From: Bacteroidota bacterium | GTDB lineage: Bacteria > Bacteroidota > Bacteroidia > Flavobacteriales > Weeksellaceae | Direction of reading: 5' to 3' | Assembly (NCBI GenBank): GCA_023457935.1 | Contig: JAEXBA010000056.1 | Coordinates: 13,948-77,947, forward strand | Length of the DNA stretch: 64,000 nucleotides | The notes under the pieces: model-generated | Database searches by the model: none | Seen by the model: only the letters and a program-made list of their open reading frames with translations | Told to the model about the DNA's origin: nothing | In this document: one piece after another, positions 1 through 7,466 of the stretch | How positions within the stretch are numbered: the stretch's first letter is position 1 | How the letters are laid out: each line of letters begins with the position of its first letter | Made by a program: the position numbers and the translations under genes

Positions 1-681
1 ATCCAGAATTCGTCCTGAACGCACAAGACTTGCGCCGAGGTCTTCTTCATAAATCCGTTTGATGTTAGGGTCCGGAATATCGTAATAGTAATCCGAAATC
101 ATCGTAGGATCACGGTGCGTAATCAGGTAGTTTGCTTTGGCTTTTTTTGCTGCGGAATCCAGATCGTGACTGAATTTCACATCGGCATCCCAAAAACCAC
201 GGTAAACCAGTCTTTTCCGGATTGAATTAGCGCTGGTTTGGGTTTTGCCCTGATCAAGGATTACCGGCGGCTGTCCCCAGTTGTGAAAAAGACGGTCCCA
301 GAAAAGATTTTTACCAACATACTCAGGATGTTCATATTTTATGAAAAGTGAATCCCGCAGTTTCTGGTTTCTCATTTCACTTGGATACGTCATGTATTCA
401 TTCAGGACAGAATCGTATTTCGGATTCGCCATGTTATAAAGCATGAGCCCAAGCGGCGCAAGAAACAGTGTTTTTTTATTCGGTTTCTGGCTTACATAGT
501 CGGGCAGTTCATCTTCATGAACCTTTCCGTCCTCATATTTAAATGTGTTTTTTACAAGCAGATAATCTCCGTCCGGAACTTTTTTTGTGGTACTGCAGGC
601 ATAAAGAAAAAAGGCAGCCATTGCAGAAATTGGAAATATATGATACTTTTGGAGATATTTTCTAAAATGCTTTCCGCTCAT
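1..681 (-). CDS. tamL: TamL, translocation and assembly module outer-membrane lipoprotein (N-terminal part)
   Basis: Omp85/BamA-family lipoprotein that in Bacteroidota acts in outer-membrane protein assembly. Only the first 227 codons are present and the frame runs off the window's left edge. The N-terminus is a lipoprotein signal peptide ending in FFLYAC, followed by STTKKVPDGDYLL and a POTRA-like stretch (NWGQPPVILD, then IRKRLVYRGFWDADV), which is typical of TamL. The start is the ATG complementary to 679-681; the only nearby alternative would leave too short a signal. Its 5' end overlaps the oppositely oriented methyltransferase start by 15 bp. Family call is from motif recognition. Confidence 0.85.
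   Translation of the reverse strand, partial: MSGKHFRKYLQKYHIFPISAMAAFFLYACSTTKKVPDGDYLLVKNTFKYEDGKVHEDELPDYVSQKPNKKTLFLAPLGLMLYNMANPKYDSVLNEYMTYPSEMRNQKLRDSLFIKYEHPEYVGKNLFWDRLFHNWGQPPVILDQGKTQTSANSIRKRLVYRGFWDADVKFSHDLDSAAKKAKANYLITHRDPTMISDYYYDIPDPNIKRIYEEDLGASLVRSGRILD
621..651 (+). promoter_or_regulatory. Bacteroidota promoter of the TrmH-family gene
   Basis: TTG at 621-623, then 20 bp, then TACTTTTG (644-651), a match to TAnnTTTG. The predicted transcript start near 658 lies just ahead of the ATG at 667. The promoter lies inside the tamL coding region. Confidence 0.6.
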
Positions 682-1395
682 AAAATAAAACTTTTACAGT
701 CGCTGGATAAAAAGAAGTTCAGACAAAAATACAATTTGTTTTTGGTTGAGGGTAACAAAAATATCAGGGAACTTCAGTATTCTAACTATAAAATCTCTGA
801 AATATTTTCTACTAATGCCAGCGATTTACCTTTTTCACCGAAACTTATTCAGGAAATTTCCGAGAGAGATCTCCGGAAGATCAGTTTTCTGCAGCATCCT
901 AAAGATTCGGTCGCGGTTTGTGAAATGTTGGAAAATACGCCGAAGGAAGAGGTAAAAATACAGTTGGTTCTTGACGGCATTCAGGATCCGGGAAATCTCG
1001 GAACCATTATCCGGCTTGCCGACTGGTTTGGAATAGAGCAGATGGTCTGCAGCGAAGACACGGTGGATTATTTCAATCCGAAAGTCATTCAGGCCACAAT
1101 GGGATCGTTCACCAGAGTGAATATTATCTACAGAAATATCGCAGAATTTCTTGCTGAAACACCGAATATCAACCTAGGAACCGACATGGAAGGAGAAAAC
1201 ATCTATCAGTTTGATTTTCCGGAAAGAATCAATATTATCCTTGGCAATGAAGGCAACGGAATCCGTCCCGAAACTGAAAAAATGATAAAACATTTTATTA
1301 CAGTTCCGCGTTTCGGCAAATCGCAGTCGACTGAAAGTCTAAACGTATCCATGGCCGCCGGAATCATTCTCGGCGAAATATTCTCAAAAAAATAA
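667..1395 (+). CDS. TrmH/SpoU-family RNA methyltransferase
   Basis: S-adenosylmethionine-dependent 2'-O-ribose methyltransferase of the SPOUT class, acting on tRNA or rRNA; the target cannot be told from sequence. The 242-residue protein has a short N-terminal RNA-binding extension (KKFRQKYNLFLVEG) and the three SpoU motifs: NLGTIIRLADWFGI, ILGNEGNGI and ESLNVSMAAGI, the last two forming the knotted SAM site. The ATG at 667 is chosen over an in-frame start at 517 because the promoter box ends at 651. It is divergent from tamL with overlapping 5' ends. Confidence 0.85.
   Translation: MLSAHKIKLLQSLDKKKFRQKYNLFLVEGNKNIRELQYSNYKISEIFSTNASDLPFSPKLIQEISERDLRKISFLQHPKDSVAVCEMLENTPKEEVKIQLVLDGIQDPGNLGTIIRLADWFGIEQMVCSEDTVDYFNPKVIQATMGSFTRVNIIYRNIAEFLAETPNINLGTDMEGENIYQFDFPERINIILGNEGNGIRPETEKMIKHFITVPRFGKSQSTESLNVSMAAGIILGEIFSKK
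724..759 (-). promoter_or_regulatory. Probable tamL promoter inside the methyltransferase gene
   Basis: On the minus strand TATTTTTG (complement of 724-731) matches TAnnTTTG, with TTTG (complement of 756-759) 24 bp upstream, slightly wide. Transcription would start near 717, about 36 nt before the tamL ATG. Confidence 0.5.
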
Positions 1396-1424
1396 CCGCA
1401 GTCTAACGAAACTACGGTTTTTTA
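1394..1424. terminator. Intrinsic terminator between convergent genes
   Basis: Arms 1394-1402 and 1411-1419 pair with one mismatch, followed by a T run. It overlaps the stop codon of the methyltransferase. Confidence 0.6.
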
Positions 1425-1425
1425 T

Positions 1426-1923
1426 TTAGATAAGCTGTTCCATGCTGGAGATGCTTTTTCTTTTCTGATAATCCTCAAGCTTGGTTCTAATCCATCTTAA
1501 AGCGAAGGGCGCAATGTAGATCAGCGCAATTCCAATCAGTTTCTGCTTCCAGCTGGCACTCTTCATTTTCTTTCTTGCAAATCCGCCTACCATCGCAACT
1601 GCCCCAAGACGCACAACATCTTCAAAAGCGCCTCCTTTTATTGCAGAATCTGCAAAACCTAGAACGGCATTTCTTCCAATAATTTTTTCTTTGACGCCGG
1701 AAGTAATTTCTTTCATGATAACGTCGTTATTCAGCGTAATTCCTGTTTCTCCGTTTTCCTTTACTTCCTCCTTCAGAAACTTATCGGTAAAACCGTTGGT
1801 AATTGCACTCAAGCTTTCTTTTGCGTTATCGAAGGTAAGAAGATCTTCCATTTCGGAAACCTCTTTTTTCAGTAACGATTTTTTCCTGCGAAGCTCTTCA
1901 AGGCTGTTGTATTTGGTACTCAT
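1426..1923 (-). CDS. Hypothetical membrane-associated protein of the YtxH/holin cluster
   Basis: A 165-residue protein of unrecognised function. Residues 1-35 are a charged, coiled-coil-like stretch (SLEELRRKKSLLKKEVSEMEDLL). The middle has a glycine/alanine-rich helix (RLGAVAMVGGFARKKM), and near residues 130-145 is a single likely membrane segment (LIGIALIYIAPFALRW) before a basic tail. Its start overlaps the stop of the upstream holin-like gene as ATGA, so the two are probably translationally coupled. The cluster suggests an envelope or stress role, which is inference from neighbours only. Confidence 0.75.
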   Translation of the reverse strand: MSTKYNSLEELRRKKSLLKKEVSEMEDLLTFDNAKESLSAITNGFTDKFLKEEVKENGETGITLNNDVIMKEITSGVKEKIIGRNAVLGFADSAIKGGAFEDVVRLGAVAMVGGFARKKMKSASWKQKLIGIALIYIAPFALRWIRTKLEDYQKRKSISSMEQLI

Positions 1924-2237
1924 TCTTTCGGATTATTAAAGGTTTTAAGCAGTTTATTGGCTATCATGTTGCGGAGAGATTTTCCTGTAAGAATTAAAAT
2001 GACAAAAACAAGAAGATAAAAACCCGCCACAATCAGAAAACCATAAGCATAACTACCTACTGCAGATCCTATGAGAAACCCGATTCCAATATTGAACAGG
2101 ATTAAAAAGAATATTGCGAAAACTGAAAGCAATATTATAAGTGTTAAAATTCCTGCAGTGGTAACGCCTTTTTCGGTGGCCTCCATCTTCAGAAGATCAA
2201 GCCTTTTGGACGAATATTCTTTTATTAGATCTAGCAT
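1920..2237 (-). CDS. Phage-holin-family (DUF1469-like) membrane protein
   Basis: A 105-residue protein with an N-terminal amphipathic helix (IKEYSSKRLDLLKMEATEKG) followed by two transmembrane hairpins, the arrangement of the Phage_holin_3_6/DUF1469 family. Despite the name, chromosomal members are generally not phage genes and sit with YtxH proteins. It is the first gene of a two-gene unit with the 165-residue protein downstream (4-bp overlap). A terminator at 2254-2285 separates it from the YtxH gene upstream. Confidence 0.75.
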   Translation of the reverse strand: MLDLIKEYSSKRLDLLKMEATEKGVTTAGILTLIILLSVFAIFFLILFNIGIGFLIGSAVGSYAYGFLIVAGFYLLVFVILILTGKSLRNMIANKLLKTFNNPKE

Positions 2238-2253
2238 AGTTTATTTTTATAAA

Positions 2254-2285
2254 GTTACAAAAAAAGGAACGAGAAGTTCCTTTTT
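2254..2285 (-). terminator. Terminator of the YtxH gene
   Basis: AAAAAGGAAC (2261-2270) pairs with GTTCCTTTTT (2276-2285) around a GAGAA loop, followed on the minus strand by a T run. Confidence 0.7.
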
Positions 2286-2307
2286 ATATTTACATGTTAA
2301 CGGGAAA

Positions 2308-2688
2308 TTATTTCATTCCGTCCAGCTCAGTTTCGATATCTTTTACGACATCAGTGGTTTTTGAAACTACCTGATCTTTGTATTTGTCATATCCTTCTTT
2401 CACAGTATGCGCAACATTGTTGGCTGTTTCTTTGAAAGTAGAGGAAATGTTTCCATACTGATCTTTCACTTTATGAGACACTTCGTTGTACTTTTCTTTT
2501 GCTCTTTCAGAAGCTTTCCCGTACTGGTCTACTGCCTGATCTTTAAGATCTCCGGCTTTTTCTTTAATTTTTCTTCTGGTTTCTTTACCTTCTTCCGGAG
2601 CATAAAGCATTCCCAAAACTACACCTGCTGCAGCACCTGCAAGCAAACCGGCTAATACAGCACCTGCATTGTTTCCTTTTTTTGACAT
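2308..2688 (-). CDS. YtxH domain-containing protein
   Basis: A 126-residue small envelope protein. Residues 8-35 form a glycine/alanine-rich membrane helix (GAVLAGLLAGAAAGVVLGML) followed directly by YAPEEGKETRRKIKEKA, the YtxH signature. The rest is a long charged helix with 11-residue-like periodicity (KEKYNEVSHKVKDQYG), resembling LEA or apolipoprotein-like repeats. Such proteins are often stress-induced; no regulator is visible here. It has its own downstream terminator. Confidence 0.85.
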   Translation of the reverse strand: MSKKGNNAGAVLAGLLAGAAAGVVLGMLYAPEEGKETRRKIKEKAGDLKDQAVDQYGKASERAKEKYNEVSHKVKDQYGNISSTFKETANNVAHTVKEGYDKYKDQVVSKTTDVVKDIETELDGMK

Positions 2689-2783
2689 TTTATTTTGATT
2701 TTTATAGTTTATAATAAGATTAATAACACACAGAAAGGAACAATTAATATACCAAAGAATGGTGCTTCAATCTTAAAAAACTG

Positions 2784-3455
2784 TTAAAAAGGCTTAATAT
2801 ATGAAAGTATTAGGCTGATGGTTTCTTCTTTACTGATGTGGCTGTTATCAATCAGTATTGCATCTGCGGCCTGCTTTAACGGAGCGACTTCACGTTCGCT
2901 GTCAATTTTGTCGCGGGTTACCAGGTTGTGCTGAACCGCAATTCTGTCAGTTTTTATGCCAAGGTTCTTGAGTTCCAGATAGCGCCTTTTTGTCCGTTCT
3001 TCTACACTGGCTGTCAGAAAAAATTTATAGTCGGCGTTGGGAAGAACCACAGTTCCGATATCGCGGCCGTCCATAATCACGCCGCCCTTTTCCGCAATTT
3101 TGCGTTGAGTTTCCAGTAAAAAAGCCCGGACTTCCTTCTGTTTTGCAATCAGACTTACATGATCCGAAACATTGTTTTCCCTGATTTTTTCACCTATATT
3201 TTCATCATTAAGGAAAAGAACAAGCTCACCGTCAAGATCTCTGAATTCCAGTTTTGCTTTGTGAAGGCAGCCAAAAAGGTTTTCAAGATCGATGTTACCG
3301 TCTTTGTAGCAGTTGGTTAAAGCAAAATAAGTAATTCCGCGGTAAAGCGCACCTGTATCCATGTGGACCAAACCTAGTCTTTTCGCAATTTCTTTCGAAA
3401 TAGAACTTTTCCCGGTGGAGGAAAAACCGTCAATGGCAATCACGGGTTTCTTCAT
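2784..3455 (-). CDS. cmk: Cytidylate kinase
   Basis: Phosphorylates CMP and dCMP with ATP for pyrimidine nucleotide salvage, in the cytosol. The 223-residue protein has the P-loop GFSSTGKSS (residues 10-18), the CMP-binding segment MDTGALYRGITYFAL, the DGRDIGTVVLPNADYKFFLTA region and the lid RTKRRYLE. Length and motifs are normal. It follows porQ on the same strand after about 60 bp, a gene order common in Flavobacteriia; the two may be co-transcribed. Confidence 0.95.
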   Translation of the reverse strand: MKKPVIAIDGFSSTGKSSISKEIAKRLGLVHMDTGALYRGITYFALTNCYKDGNIDLENLFGCLHKAKLEFRDLDGELVLFLNDENIGEKIRENNVSDHVSLIAKQKEVRAFLLETQRKIAEKGGVIMDGRDIGTVVLPNADYKFFLTASVEERTKRRYLELKNLGIKTDRIAVQHNLVTRDKIDSEREVAPLKQAADAILIDNSHISKEETISLILSYIKPF

Positions 3456-3515
3456 TTCACAAATTTCCAGATTTTTTTTGTGAATGACGAATTTTGTGGA
3501 AAAAATAAAATGAAA

Positions 3516-4505
3516 TTAGTAGCGGTTTCCACTCATGTCCACACTTACGCCCAACATATTAAGATTACCTGAGTTGTGGTAGCGCGCATGTGTATAATCA
3601 ATCCGGAAAGCTCCAAGTTTTACACCGAAACCTGCTGAAAGCCCGGCAAAACTTCTCTGATCAAGTACGGAAAGTTCGTTACCGCGCTTGATATTGTAAC
3701 CAATGCGGAGATTGAAGGATTTTTCAGGGAAGAGTTCTGCGCCCAGTGAAAAGTGATCGGCAATTTTACGAGTGGTTTTTACTTCCTGACCGTTATTGTT
3801 GTATTCTGAAGAAATATCAAACTTCTGCAGATCGTGCGCAGTAACAGTGATGGCTGCAGGGAATTTCTTCAGATGAACCGTGTAGCCCAAATCAATTCTG
3901 AAAGGAAGCGTTTCGCGGTACCCGTTGAATGTTTTAAACTGATATCCGAAATTCCGGATTGCCAAACCGATGGTCTCATTGGTTTTCTTAAAATGATAGG
4001 AAACTCCGATATTTCCTGAAACGGCCATAGAGGTGTACGTATCAATCTTGGAAGTGATAAAGTTTACGTTGGCACCCACAGTCCATTCATCTTCAAACTG
4101 ATAAGCGTAACCGGCACCGATAGCTGCGTCCATGGCACCGAATTCACCCATTTCAAAACCGGCTTCATCAGTTCTCGGCATTTTACCGTAATCCATATAA
4201 CGTGCATTTGCAGTTATCAGATGGCCTTTTTCAAAAGCTTTACCGTAGTTGATGGTTCCAAACTTGGAGTCGGCAAGATAGGTTGCGAAGTTCACCGAAA
4301 TCTGATTGTCCATTTCCAGATTCAGCAAAGCCGGATTTACTGCAGCAAAATTAACGTCGTAATCGCGTACAGAAACGGCATCGCCGCCCAGTGCAGCCTG
4401 CCTTGCAGAAACCGGAAGGTTCATGAACGGAAAAACATTTTCGCCCTCCTGTGCGAACGAAAGAACTGCTGAAAAAAAGCAAGCGGAAACGAAAAGTTTT
4501 TTCAA
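3516..4505 (-). CDS. porQ: Type IX secretion system protein PorQ
   Basis: Outer-membrane beta-barrel of the attachment/sortase side of the type IX secretion system, of the FadL/PorV-like class. From the TTG at 4503-4505 the protein has 329 residues and a clean signal peptide, MKKLFVSACFFSAVLSFAQ. The family motif follows: FPFMNLPVSARQAALGGDAVSV, then NFAAVNPALL. A longer frame starts at an ATG at 4553, but that ATG overlaps the -33 box of the promoter at 4525-4554, so the TTG start is preferred. The protein ends in alternating beta strands. Confidence 0.88.
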   Translation of the reverse strand: MKKLFVSACFFSAVLSFAQEGENVFPFMNLPVSARQAALGGDAVSVRDYDVNFAAVNPALLNLEMDNQISVNFATYLADSKFGTINYGKAFEKGHLITANARYMDYGKMPRTDEAGFEMGEFGAMDAAIGAGYAYQFEDEWTVGANVNFITSKIDTYTSMAVSGNIGVSYHFKKTNETIGLAIRNFGYQFKTFNGYRETLPFRIDLGYTVHLKKFPAAITVTAHDLQKFDISSEYNNNGQEVKTTRKIADHFSLGAELFPEKSFNLRIGYNIKRGNELSVLDQRSFAGLSAGFGVKLGAFRIDYTHARYHNSGNLNMLGVSVDMSGNRY

Positions 4506-4524
4506 GACAAACGGGTTGTTAATG

Positions 4525-4554
4525 CAAAAATAATCCTTTTTGATTCTTATCAAA
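4525..4554 (-). promoter_or_regulatory. porQ promoter
   Basis: Minus-strand TATTTTTG (complement of 4525-4532) with TTTG (complement of 4551-4554) 18 bp upstream, a near-perfect Bacteroidota promoter. It predicts a start near 4518 and so excludes the ATG at 4553. Confidence 0.75.
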
Positions 4555-4615
4555 ATTTTTAGGAAATAATTTAGACATAATACTGATTGATTAACGCAGT
4601 TTTTGGACGAATCAT

Positions 4616-4623
4616 TATATTTG
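4616..4623 (+). promoter_or_regulatory. -7 box upstream of pyrH
   Basis: TATATTTG matches TAnnTTTG and lies 35 bp ahead of the pyrH ATG. No well-spaced -33 box is seen. Confidence 0.5.
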
Positions 4624-4657
4624 CACCAGTCAAAATTTTGAAATCCCTTTATTAAAC

Positions 4658-5365
4658 ATGAAATATAAAAGAATCCTTCTTAAACTCAGCGGAGAAGCGC
4701 TGATGGGCAACAGACAGTACGGTATCGACAACGACCGTCTTAAAGAATACGCTGCTGAAATTAAGAAAGTAGTGGAAAAAGGATGCGAGGTTGCCATTGT
4801 AATTGGAGGCGGAAATATTTTCAGAGGGCTTGCAGGAGCTGCAAAAGGGATGGACCGTGTTCAGGGCGATTACATGGGAATGCTTGCAACCGTAATCAAC
4901 GGAATGGCTCTGCAGGGCGCACTTGAAGATGCCGGAATCAAAACCAGACTTCAGAGTGCCATTGAAATGGATAAAGTGGCAGAACCTTTCATCAAAAGAA
5001 GAGCAACAAGACATCTTGAAAAAGGCAGAGTGGTGATATTTGGCGCCGGAACTGGCAACCCTTACTTCACTACCGATACCGCTGCAACACTGAGAGCCAT
5101 TGAAATTGGTGCCGATGTTATTCTGAAAGGAACCAGAGTAGACGGTATATACGACAGCGATCCGGAAAAAAACACGGAAGCTGTAAAATTCAATTCACTT
5201 ACTTTTGAAGAAGTTTTCGAAAAAGGACTGAAAGTAATGGACATGACCGCATTTACTTTAAGCCATGAAAATAACCTTCCCATCATCGTTTTTGACATGA
5301 ATAAAGAAGGAAACCTTCTCAAAATCGTTGAAGGCGAAAATGTAGGAACTTTAGTAAATCTTTAA
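4658..5365 (+). CDS. pyrH: UMP kinase
   Basis: Bacterial uridylate kinase converting UMP to UDP, the entry step to UTP and CTP. The 235-residue protein shows the amino-acid-kinase fold motifs: [11 protein letters not shown] at the N-terminus, [23 protein letters not shown], the acceptor-site [16 protein letters not shown], and the C-terminal [24 protein letters not shown]. It is followed 18 bp later by frr; pyrH-frr is a widely conserved pair, and they form one operon ending at the terminator at 5961. Confidence 0.96.
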   Translation: MKYKRILLKLSGEALMGNRQYGIDNDRLKEYAAEIKKVVEKGCEVAIVIGGGNIFRGLAGAAKGMDRVQGDYMGMLATVINGMALQGALEDAGIKTRLQSAIEMDKVAEPFIKRRATRHLEKGRVVIFGAGTGNPYFTTDTAATLRAIEIGADVILKGTRVDGIYDSDPEKNTEAVKFNSLTFEEVFEKGLKVMDMTAFTLSHENNLPIIVFDMNKEGNLLKIVEGENVGTLVNL

Positions 5366-5383
5366 TCTGTAAATAATCTCGTT

Positions 5384-5938
5384 ATGGAAGAATTAGAAAT
5401 GATAAAAGCAATGGTAAAGCAGGAGATGGATGCTGCAATAAAGCACCTTGACCATGCTTTCCAGAAAATCAGAGCAGGAAGAGCTTCAACATCAATGGTT
5501 CAGGATGTTATGGTGGAATATTACGGTGCGCCAACACCGCTGAATCAGGTTGCGAATGTTTCAGTACCGGATGCAATGACGATTTCCATTCAGCCATGGG
5601 ACAGAACTGCAATCAATGCTATTGAAAAAGCCATCATCAATTCGAATTTAGGTTTTGCACCATCCAACAATGGCGACAATATCATTCTGAATGTACCGCC
5701 TCTAACCGAAGAAAGAAGAAAAGATCTTGCAAAGCAGGCCAAATCCGAATCGGAACAGACCAAAGTAACAGTTCGCAACGCAAGACAGGACGGTATGAAA
5801 GAACTGAAAAAACTCGACGGCGTTTCCGAAGATTTGCTAAAAGATGCCGAAGGAGAAATTCAGGAACTTACCGACAAGTACGTGAAAATTTGTGACGAAC
5901 ATCTTAAAGCAAAAGAAGCAGACATCATGAAAGTATAA
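5384..5938 (+). CDS. frr: Ribosome recycling factor
   Basis: Releases the post-termination ribosome from mRNA together with EF-G. The 184-residue protein is of standard length, with the helical N-terminus (HLDHAFQKIRAGRAST), the beta domain (VEYYGAPTPLNQVANVSVPD, ISIQPWDR) and the C-terminal long helix (RRKDLAKQAKSESEQTKVTVRN). It is the second gene of the pyrH-frr unit. Confidence 0.96.
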   Translation: MEELEMIKAMVKQEMDAAIKHLDHAFQKIRAGRASTSMVQDVMVEYYGAPTPLNQVANVSVPDAMTISIQPWDRTAINAIEKAIINSNLGFAPSNNGDNIILNVPPLTEERRKDLAKQAKSESEQTKVTVRNARQDGMKELKKLDGVSEDLLKDAEGEIQELTDKYVKICDEHLKAKEADIMKV

Positions 5939-5960
5939 TGCTTTCCTACAATAAAACAAT

Positions 5961-5993
5961 AGCAGAAATCTTCTACAGGTTTCTGCTTTTTTT
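5961..5993 (+). terminator. Terminator of pyrH-frr
   Basis: AGCAGAAA (5961-5968) pairs perfectly with TTTCTGCT (5980-5987), followed by seven T. Confidence 0.85.
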
Positions 5994-6065
5994 ATGTTTC
6001 AGGATTACTTCTTACCATTAAATCTCGCCTGATTTTCCTTATATTTACACAAAAATTTTACAGTT

Positions 6066-6902
6066 ATGGCCGAGTGGAAAACCGTCAAAGAATACAAAGA
6101 TATTACCTATAAAAAGTGCAACGGCGTTGCCAGAATTGCATTTAACCGTCCGGAAGTCAGAAACGCGTTCCGTCCGAATACAACTTCAGAACTTTACGAT
6201 GCTTTTTACGATGTTTATGAAGATTCCTCTGTCGGAGTTGTAATTTTAACCGGTGAAGGTCCGAGTCCGAAAGACGGCGGCCATGCATTTTGCAGCGGGG
6301 GCGACCAGAAAGCGCGCGGACATCAGGGCTATGTAGGTGAAGACGGACGACACCGTTTGAATATTCTTGAAGTTCAGCGTCTGATCCGTTTTATGCCGAA
6401 AGTAGTGATTGCAGCTGTTAACGGCTGGGCTGTGGGCGGCGGACATTCTCTGCATGTTGTTTGTGACTTAACGTTAGCTTCAAAAGAACACGCTGTTTTC
6501 AAACAGACCGATGCTGATGTCACCAGTTTCGACGGCGGATACGGTTCCGCTTACCTTGCAAAAATGGTCGGCCAGAAGAAAGCCCGCGAAATTTTCTTTC
6601 TGGGAAGGAATTATTCTGCACAGGAAGCTTTTGAAATGGGAATGGTGAACGAAGTTGTTCCGCATGATGAACTTGAAGACACTGCGTATCAGTGGGCACA
6701 GGAAATTCTGGCGAAATCTCCGACTTCGATCAGAATGCTGAAATTCGCGATGAACCTTACTGACGACGGAATGGTTGGCCAACAGGTTTTTGCCGGTGAA
6801 GCCACACGTCTGGCTTATATGACTGATGAGGCGAAAGAAGGGAGAAACGCTTTCCTTGAAAAAAGAAAACCGGATTTCGGGGACAATCAGTGGATTTCCT
6901 AA
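6066..6902 (+). CDS. menB: 1,4-dihydroxy-2-naphthoyl-CoA synthase
   Basis: Crotonase-fold enzyme that closes the second ring from o-succinylbenzoyl-CoA in menaquinone synthesis. The 278-residue protein carries the MenB-specific VAFSGGDQ-like segment (HAFCSGGDQKARG), NGWAVGGGHSLHVVCDLTLAS and TDADVTSFDGGYGSAYLAKMVG, with the catalytic aspartate in the SFDGG loop region. The C-terminus KPDFGDNQWIS is also typical. TATATTTA at 6040-6047 is a plausible -7 box. It heads a run menB, two PH-domain genes, menA. Confidence 0.95.
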   Translation: MAEWKTVKEYKDITYKKCNGVARIAFNRPEVRNAFRPNTTSELYDAFYDVYEDSSVGVVILTGEGPSPKDGGHAFCSGGDQKARGHQGYVGEDGRHRLNILEVQRLIRFMPKVVIAAVNGWAVGGGHSLHVVCDLTLASKEHAVFKQTDADVTSFDGGYGSAYLAKMVGQKKAREIFFLGRNYSAQEAFEMGMVNEVVPHDELEDTAYQWAQEILAKSPTSIRMLKFAMNLTDDGMVGQQVFAGEATRLAYMTDEAKEGRNAFLEKRKPDFGDNQWIS

Positions 6903-6905
6903 CGA

Positions 6906-7466
6906 ATGGAGGAATTCACCAACAATCCCGTACTGCAACATGACTTGCCTAATTTTGAGCAGGCAGATTTTACGCCGCTTTCCAGGAAATACATCCGAAT
7001 CATTCTACTGAATCTGGCGATTTTCGGCATAATGCTTTTTGGAATCATCGCTGCCGCGTATTATTTTCTTCATGAACATATTAATGTCAGCTGGACTCTT
7101 ATTATTGCAGCTGCGGCGCTTTTGTTTTTGCTGGTTTTCGTTAGCGGTTACTTTGGCTTTTTTCAGCGCAGATATGCCATTCGGGAGAAAGATATTATTT
7201 ATCAGGAAGGACTTCTGAAAAGAACAGTAACGGTTATTCCTTTTAACCGCACTCAACATATTGCACTGGCAGAGGGATGGTATTCCAGAATTCTCGGCCT
7301 GAAATCTATCCGTATTTTTACCGCCGGCTCTGTTGATTTAACAGTGAACGGGCTTCCTAAAGAAGTCGCAGAAAAAATCAATCAGTTGATTCTGAACAAA
7401 ATCCGTTCAGAAAAAGCGGATGAAACCGTTGAAAACAATATGACTCAAAACTTTGCGGATGAATAA
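6906..7466 (+). CDS. bPH2-type PH-domain membrane protein (YdbS-like)
   Basis: A 186-residue inner-membrane protein. Two membrane helices (about residues 35-85, IILLNLAIFGIMLFGIIAAAYYF and LIIAAAALLFLLVFVSGYFGF) precede a bacterial PH-like domain (RRYAIREKDIIYQEGLLKRTVTVIPF, NRTQHIALAEGW, FTAGSVDLTVNGLP). It pairs with the next gene, which it overlaps by 14 bp, as YdbS/YdbT pairs do in many bacteria. The molecular role of such pairs is unknown. Between menB and menA the placement is conserved but may be operon convenience. Confidence 0.85.
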   Translation: MEEFTNNPVLQHDLPNFEQADFTPLSRKYIRIILLNLAIFGIMLFGIIAAAYYFLHEHINVSWTLIIAAAALLFLLVFVSGYFGFFQRRYAIREKDIIYQEGLLKRTVTVIPFNRTQHIALAEGWYSRILGLKSIRIFTAGSVDLTVNGLPKEVAEKINQLILNKIRSEKADETVENNMTQNFADE

